Positions 59,914-64,000 of a stretch of 64,000 nt of DNA are shown here, in pieces; position 1 is the stretch's first letter, and each line of letters begins with the position of its first letter. The notes below the pieces were generated by a model. The model was not told the origin of the DNA, made no database searches, and saw nothing but the letters and a program-made list of their open reading frames with translations. A program made the position numbers and the translations under genes. The DNA comes from Phorcus lineatus (lineage: Eukaryota > Mollusca > Gastropoda > Trochida > Trochidae). The stretch lies in the NCBI GenBank assembly GCA_921293015.1, contig OV121085.1, forward strand, positions 19,419,911-19,483,910. The letters run 5' to 3'.

Positions 59914-60424
59914 TTAAGGGGCACAGAGTATGTTGTTGGAGTCAAATATGTTAAACTATAAAATGGCGTTAGTATAATAAAAAATTATCATTTTAATGCT
60001 TATCATTTCAATATAGTGAAAATTAACAACTTAGAGTCATGGTTTGTGATCGAAAACCGGTCACATGCACCAACGACTCAAACATAAATTTTGAAACTTA
60101 TCTACAGCAGACACAAATCCATAGAAATCCATAGAACTCCATAGTTCTCTTTTCAGCAGACACATAGACAAATACGGCTTGGTAGTGTTTAGTTTATCAC
60201 ATAACTGGTATGCATGCAAATTGGACATAGACTTTTGCCCTCTTGATATTCGTATGGCCGTTTTGTGATTACTTTTTAACAACCAAATATCATAATTTTG
60301 GTGTTTTAGTGTTGAAAATGCAAGTCTTATGACATTATTTTTTTCTGTTAATGAAGGACATACAATTTTTTTAGTATTTTCTTAGAAGCATAAAAAACTA
60401 TGAAGTACCCTAATGTCACTTTAA
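59914..60424. mobile_element. TTAAAG-type small transposon, 511-bp copy
   Basis: The left end TTAAGGGGCACAGAGTATGT is followed by TGTTGGAGTCAAATATGTTA. The family core GTGATCGAAAACCGG is at 60046-60060. The right end AATGTCACTTTAA is at 60412-60424. No coding frame. The left ~150 bp resemble the 211-bp copy at 44249 in layout. Confidence 0.72.
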
Positions 60425-61895
60425 TGTGGAACAAAGACAACTGTTGACAATCAAACACTTAAAGGAATGTCTTACATGTTCACATGACAAAAGAGAAAAA
60501 TGACTCGTTGTATGACATATTTTTTCAGGACAAATTGTTATGCTTTTTTAAAACCTAAGTTCCATATTTAATTAAAAAAACATAGTATCCTATTCATCCC
60601 CAAGTGAAATAATTACAAGTTTTCAACGAAAATTTTAAAAAGCACTTACTATGTGCAAAAGTTGAAATCACATGTCTAAATTACATGCATACAAGTTGAA
60701 TAACCTATCATTTGCTATCAACTCCTAATTAACCTTTAGATAATTTACTGAAATTATGTTTGATTGATTGATGTACGGGTATGTTTAGTTTGGATCAAAA
60801 TGGCAACGTTTATTCCTTCATATTGCGAATGTACTGAAACAATTTACTTTAAAATGATACTTTCCAGTAACTTCAAATACTTCTTAATATAATAACACTA
60901 TGGTGTAAGATCACCATATGTGACTCCTACAAGTCAGGGTGTCTCTTTAAAAGCTTTGTTGTCCATCAGAATCTTGAAACCTTCTATTGTTTGTAAAAAT
61001 GAGTGGAATTTGCCTTCAATTTCCTTTTTTGAATTTGAATTTCTCTTGCTAATGAATAGTGCAATTTTAAATTTGTTCATATCCTTTGTATGTTTTGTGG
61101 AATGAAATCAAGTGTTTCATATCATTGGTTTTTTACAAAGAAGAAATTGTAATTGAATGTTAACACAGAAGAGGATTTGACATCAATAATTGTCTTTATA
61201 TTCTAAGAAGGAACTATCCATATTTATGTGGACACTTCATAGACTTGTAGACAGTTTCAACACTGAAATAATTGATTACCACGTAGTGATATATTTCATT
61301 AGAAGAAAAACCTCTATGTCTGTAATCCAATCCTGTGAAAGTCCCAAAGCAGTGGAAGAAAAATGTGCCATGTATTTTCTACAGCAAGCATTGTCTGAGA
61401 AACTTCCTCCCTTTGGCTGTACATCAGAACAAGACTGAACTCTTCTTTCAGAAGCCTGCACCTTGTAGAATAAACAACTTTCACTAGATTTATATGCTAT
61501 GGAGATAGGAGGGTAACTGGATACTAGAAAAGCAGAGAAATTGGTCATTGTTCCCCTATCATTGGAGATCCGATTGCAGACAGTTAAAATCATACATGTA
61601 ATGAAAACATCACGCATTAATCTGGACTGACATGGACTATGAATCATGCCAAAGATGCTAGAAAGGTGATCCCCCTTTACACTGGCAAGGGAGATGGAAC
61701 TTTCAGAGGAAGGGTATCAAGTTAGGTCCGGACAGACCGTCAGGAAACACATCGAACCTGATGTGCAGCGTAGATTACATAGCACATCTGAGTCCACTCC
61801 CAGAATACATCTCTCTATTTCATAACTTCCTGTCCATAATCAATGATAGAGATGCATGTCAGGAAGCAATACCTTTGGTAGGAACTGCAAGTGGG
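60425..61895 (-). other. No recognised gene
   Basis: The part near 61280-61800 is less AT-rich and is open on both strands (61190-61438 +, 61276-61647 -, 61761-61973 +). No frame resembles a known protein and no splice pair stands out. It could hide an SOBP exon or be an old repeat. Confidence 0.35.
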
Positions 61896-62490
61896 CCACC
61901 GATTTTCCTTCTAGAGTTTCACATCCAGATTGACGTTGAATTCTGGAACCGAATTCATGTTCTAGACATCTAATAATGATACATTTCTCTAGCGCTTATC
62001 TTCAGTCAAATAAGGTTGCTTCATGTAGGTGAAATCTTAACCCTCTCCCATAAAGACACCTCCTGAGAAGTAATTTTTCTTTTGAGTTTAACATCATTAT
62101 TGATGCTGAATTATGCAACTGAATTTGTGTCTTAGCCATATGATATTTTTCTATGCACTTCAGTTCCACCCATTATGGTTGCTTCATGAAGGTGAAATTT
62201 TAACTATTCCCCATGAAGATACCTCTTTAGAAGACATTTTTTCTTCCATAGTTTCACATCTTGACAGAACAGAATTCATAATACAGACATTTGACAAAGA
62301 CATATTTCTATAGTTCTAAATTACAGCAAAATAAGAATAGAGTAAGACAATTTTAACCACTCCTCCTGAAGATACCTTCTACGAGAGATTCAAATCTTGG
62401 ACATCTAACAGTGATATATTTCCTTATGCTCCAACTTTCATCAATAATGGTGGTTCAATAAAGCTGAAATTTAACCGTTAGCTCCCACTG
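61896..62490. repeat. Degenerate tandem repeat, ~165-bp units, 3-4 copies
   Basis: AAGGTTGCTTCATGTAGGTG (62013), ATGGTTGCTTCATGAAGGTG (62176) and ATGGTGGTTCAATAAAGCTG (about 62448) are each followed by AAATYTTAACC and AAGAYACCTC. They are preceded by GAGTTTCACATC, GACATCTAAYARTGATA and TTTCTCTA-like pieces. Confidence 0.7.
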
Positions 62491-64000
62491 AATAGCATTT
62501 CTGAAAAATCTTGGAAACATGAATTATCATTGGTTAAATGATCTATCCTCGGATGAGATTTATTGAATTTTTATTCATTTTGGGAGTAATTATATATTTG
62601 CTTTGGGTCTTCACTCTCATGTATCTTTGTCAAGAGATATTAGCATTAAAGTAATTAAAATGGTCAGTATTAAAATTTTTTGGATGCCCTATGTCAACCA
62701 AAATATTTAGCTAAGTTGGCTAAAACGTTTGCTAAAATTGATATTGATTAAAGGAGAAAGTTTCTTCACTTTTCTGCCATTCCTCAAATAAACTTTGTAA
62801 TGAAATCTCCATTGATTATACCTTGTCAATAACAGGACAGATGAGTGACAGCAATATATATCACATCTATTGGTTATAAGATTATATTACACAAAGAAGG
62901 TGTAACCAGGAAATATGCACCCATATGGCACGCCCATATCACAACAATAACCTGGTAATGCCCTCAGAACTCAACATCATTATAATCCTATAATTATTTT
63001 TCAATTTCTTGATATATTTATCTATATCTATCTGTATTCATTTTAGGTCTTAGTCATAGGTGAAAATATTGCTGGCTCTATTTTTTACTCCAATATCAGT
63101 GGAATTAATTAATTTGAATAAAGGATTATATACACAACAAGATAAGTTAAGGACCACTCTGATTTTTTATTTTGAGATATTTATATGGTAGATCCTTAAT
63201 TTTATTTTTTAAGTAAACTAAAGGCTAGTAATATTTTTCTGAATGGAGAAGTCCTACCATGTATGAATGTATGAACGTATTTTTAGTAATAAAAACATTT
63301 ACGTCTCTCACCCCTACAGGCCTAAAATAGTGTCTATGGATGTATTTTTACTGGCTTCTTAGGAGTGAAAGGTTAATGATTAACCAAATAATATCCAAAT
63401 TTATTTGAATTGCCATTTGGAAAATAGACATACTAAAATATTTTTATGATATCATATCCCTTCTTTGAATTAGTTCAGTTATCAACATATGTATAAGATA
63501 TGTTTTAATTCTATTTTACCATATCATTATATATTATGTGTTTTCTTATGTAACTATTAGTTTTTTGTATATATTAAACTTGACAAACTAAATATATGAA
63601 GATCATGCTGAATGAATCATCCATTTACGTCATATTTTCATTCTGAAATACAATATTCTTCAAGCACATTAGATGATATAATTAATTTTATTTCTTGCAG
63701 CTATTACTGAATTACTACTATCTAGGGAGATCAAATGTCTCCTTAATGAAGTGGACAACTGTTCTTTAAATAATAACTTGAACATGACAATTTTATTGTT
63801 TGTTTCTTAGCTTAGTTCTAGGGCCTAGCTTCTTTTCAAATGTTTTCTTTTAATTAATTCTAATATCTACCATTACACATAGGTGAGATGAGGTGATTTG
63901 GGCCTTAACGCTGCTTGCAGATTGTTTCATTTATATCACGGCTGTTAGTATTATTGCAGAGAGAAAGCCAACATCATTTAGACTGTGCATTGCAGTGAAA
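62491..64000. other. No recognised gene
   Basis: AT-rich sequence to the window edge with no open frame over 60 codons. If SOBP continues as expected, this is intron, and the N-terminal exons lie further right. Confidence 0.45.

Noticed and set aside
52770..64000. Search for the conserved N-terminal SOBP exon (an LLGxYGYDK-type motif on the - strand)
   Set aside because: No match was found by eye, so the first exons are presumed to lie beyond the right edge.
1..64000. CRISPR arrays, bacterial operons, phage or plasmid modules
   Set aside because: The introns, satellites and SINE show animal nuclear DNA. The tandem arrays have no spacers and are minisatellites.

Overview
This is animal nuclear DNA: AT-rich, gene-poor, and crowded with minisatellites and small inverted-repeat transposons. 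Only two genes can be recognised with confidence. Both are conserved metazoan chromatin or transcription factors with normal GT-AG introns. SAP18 is on the + strand (three coding exons, 1928-4787). SOBP is on the - strand (its 2 kb terminal exon at 37140-39157 and a probable 87-bp upstream exon at 52627-52713). The dispersed AGGTCA-type repeats, the tRNA-derived SINE and the style of the short elements suggest a marine mollusc, most likely a bivalve. That placement is inference; no species marker is visible.

Layout. 1-5.8 kb: end of a small transposon, a possible divergent 5' exon, then SAP18 with introns of 845 and 1565 bp. 5.8-36.7 kb: a region without a secure gene between two convergently transcribed genes. 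It holds an AGGTCA repeat block, three neighbouring minisatellites that look like one family (7.7-11.5 kb), a recent 1.8-kb tandem duplication (12.5-16.1 kb), a large inverted repeat (17.1-17.4 kb), a 65-bp array (20.7-21.2 kb), a 36-bp array (29.5-30.7 kb), and several foldback or terminal-inverted-repeat elements. 36.7-64 kb: SOBP, running leftward, whose N-terminal exons must lie beyond the right edge. Its introns hold a 2.5-kb array of 54-bp units, a ~127-bp degenerate array, a tRNA-derived SINE, a 159-bp array, and more copies of the small transposons.

Function. SAP18 belongs to Sin3-histone deacetylase and exon-junction-associated (ASAP/PSAP) complexes. SOBP is a nuclear zinc-finger partner of Six-family transcription factors. 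They are neighbours here, but nothing in the sequence shows that they act together. Long open frames inside the minisatellites arise because the units (36, 51 and 54 bp) are multiples of three and contain no stop; they are not good evidence of genes. A few small open frames (54-118 aa) are listed as low-confidence candidates. I did not find an obviously new gene system. The most original material is the repeat biology: a TTAAAG-ended small transposon family, a CRE-rich foldback family, and locally diversifying satellites.
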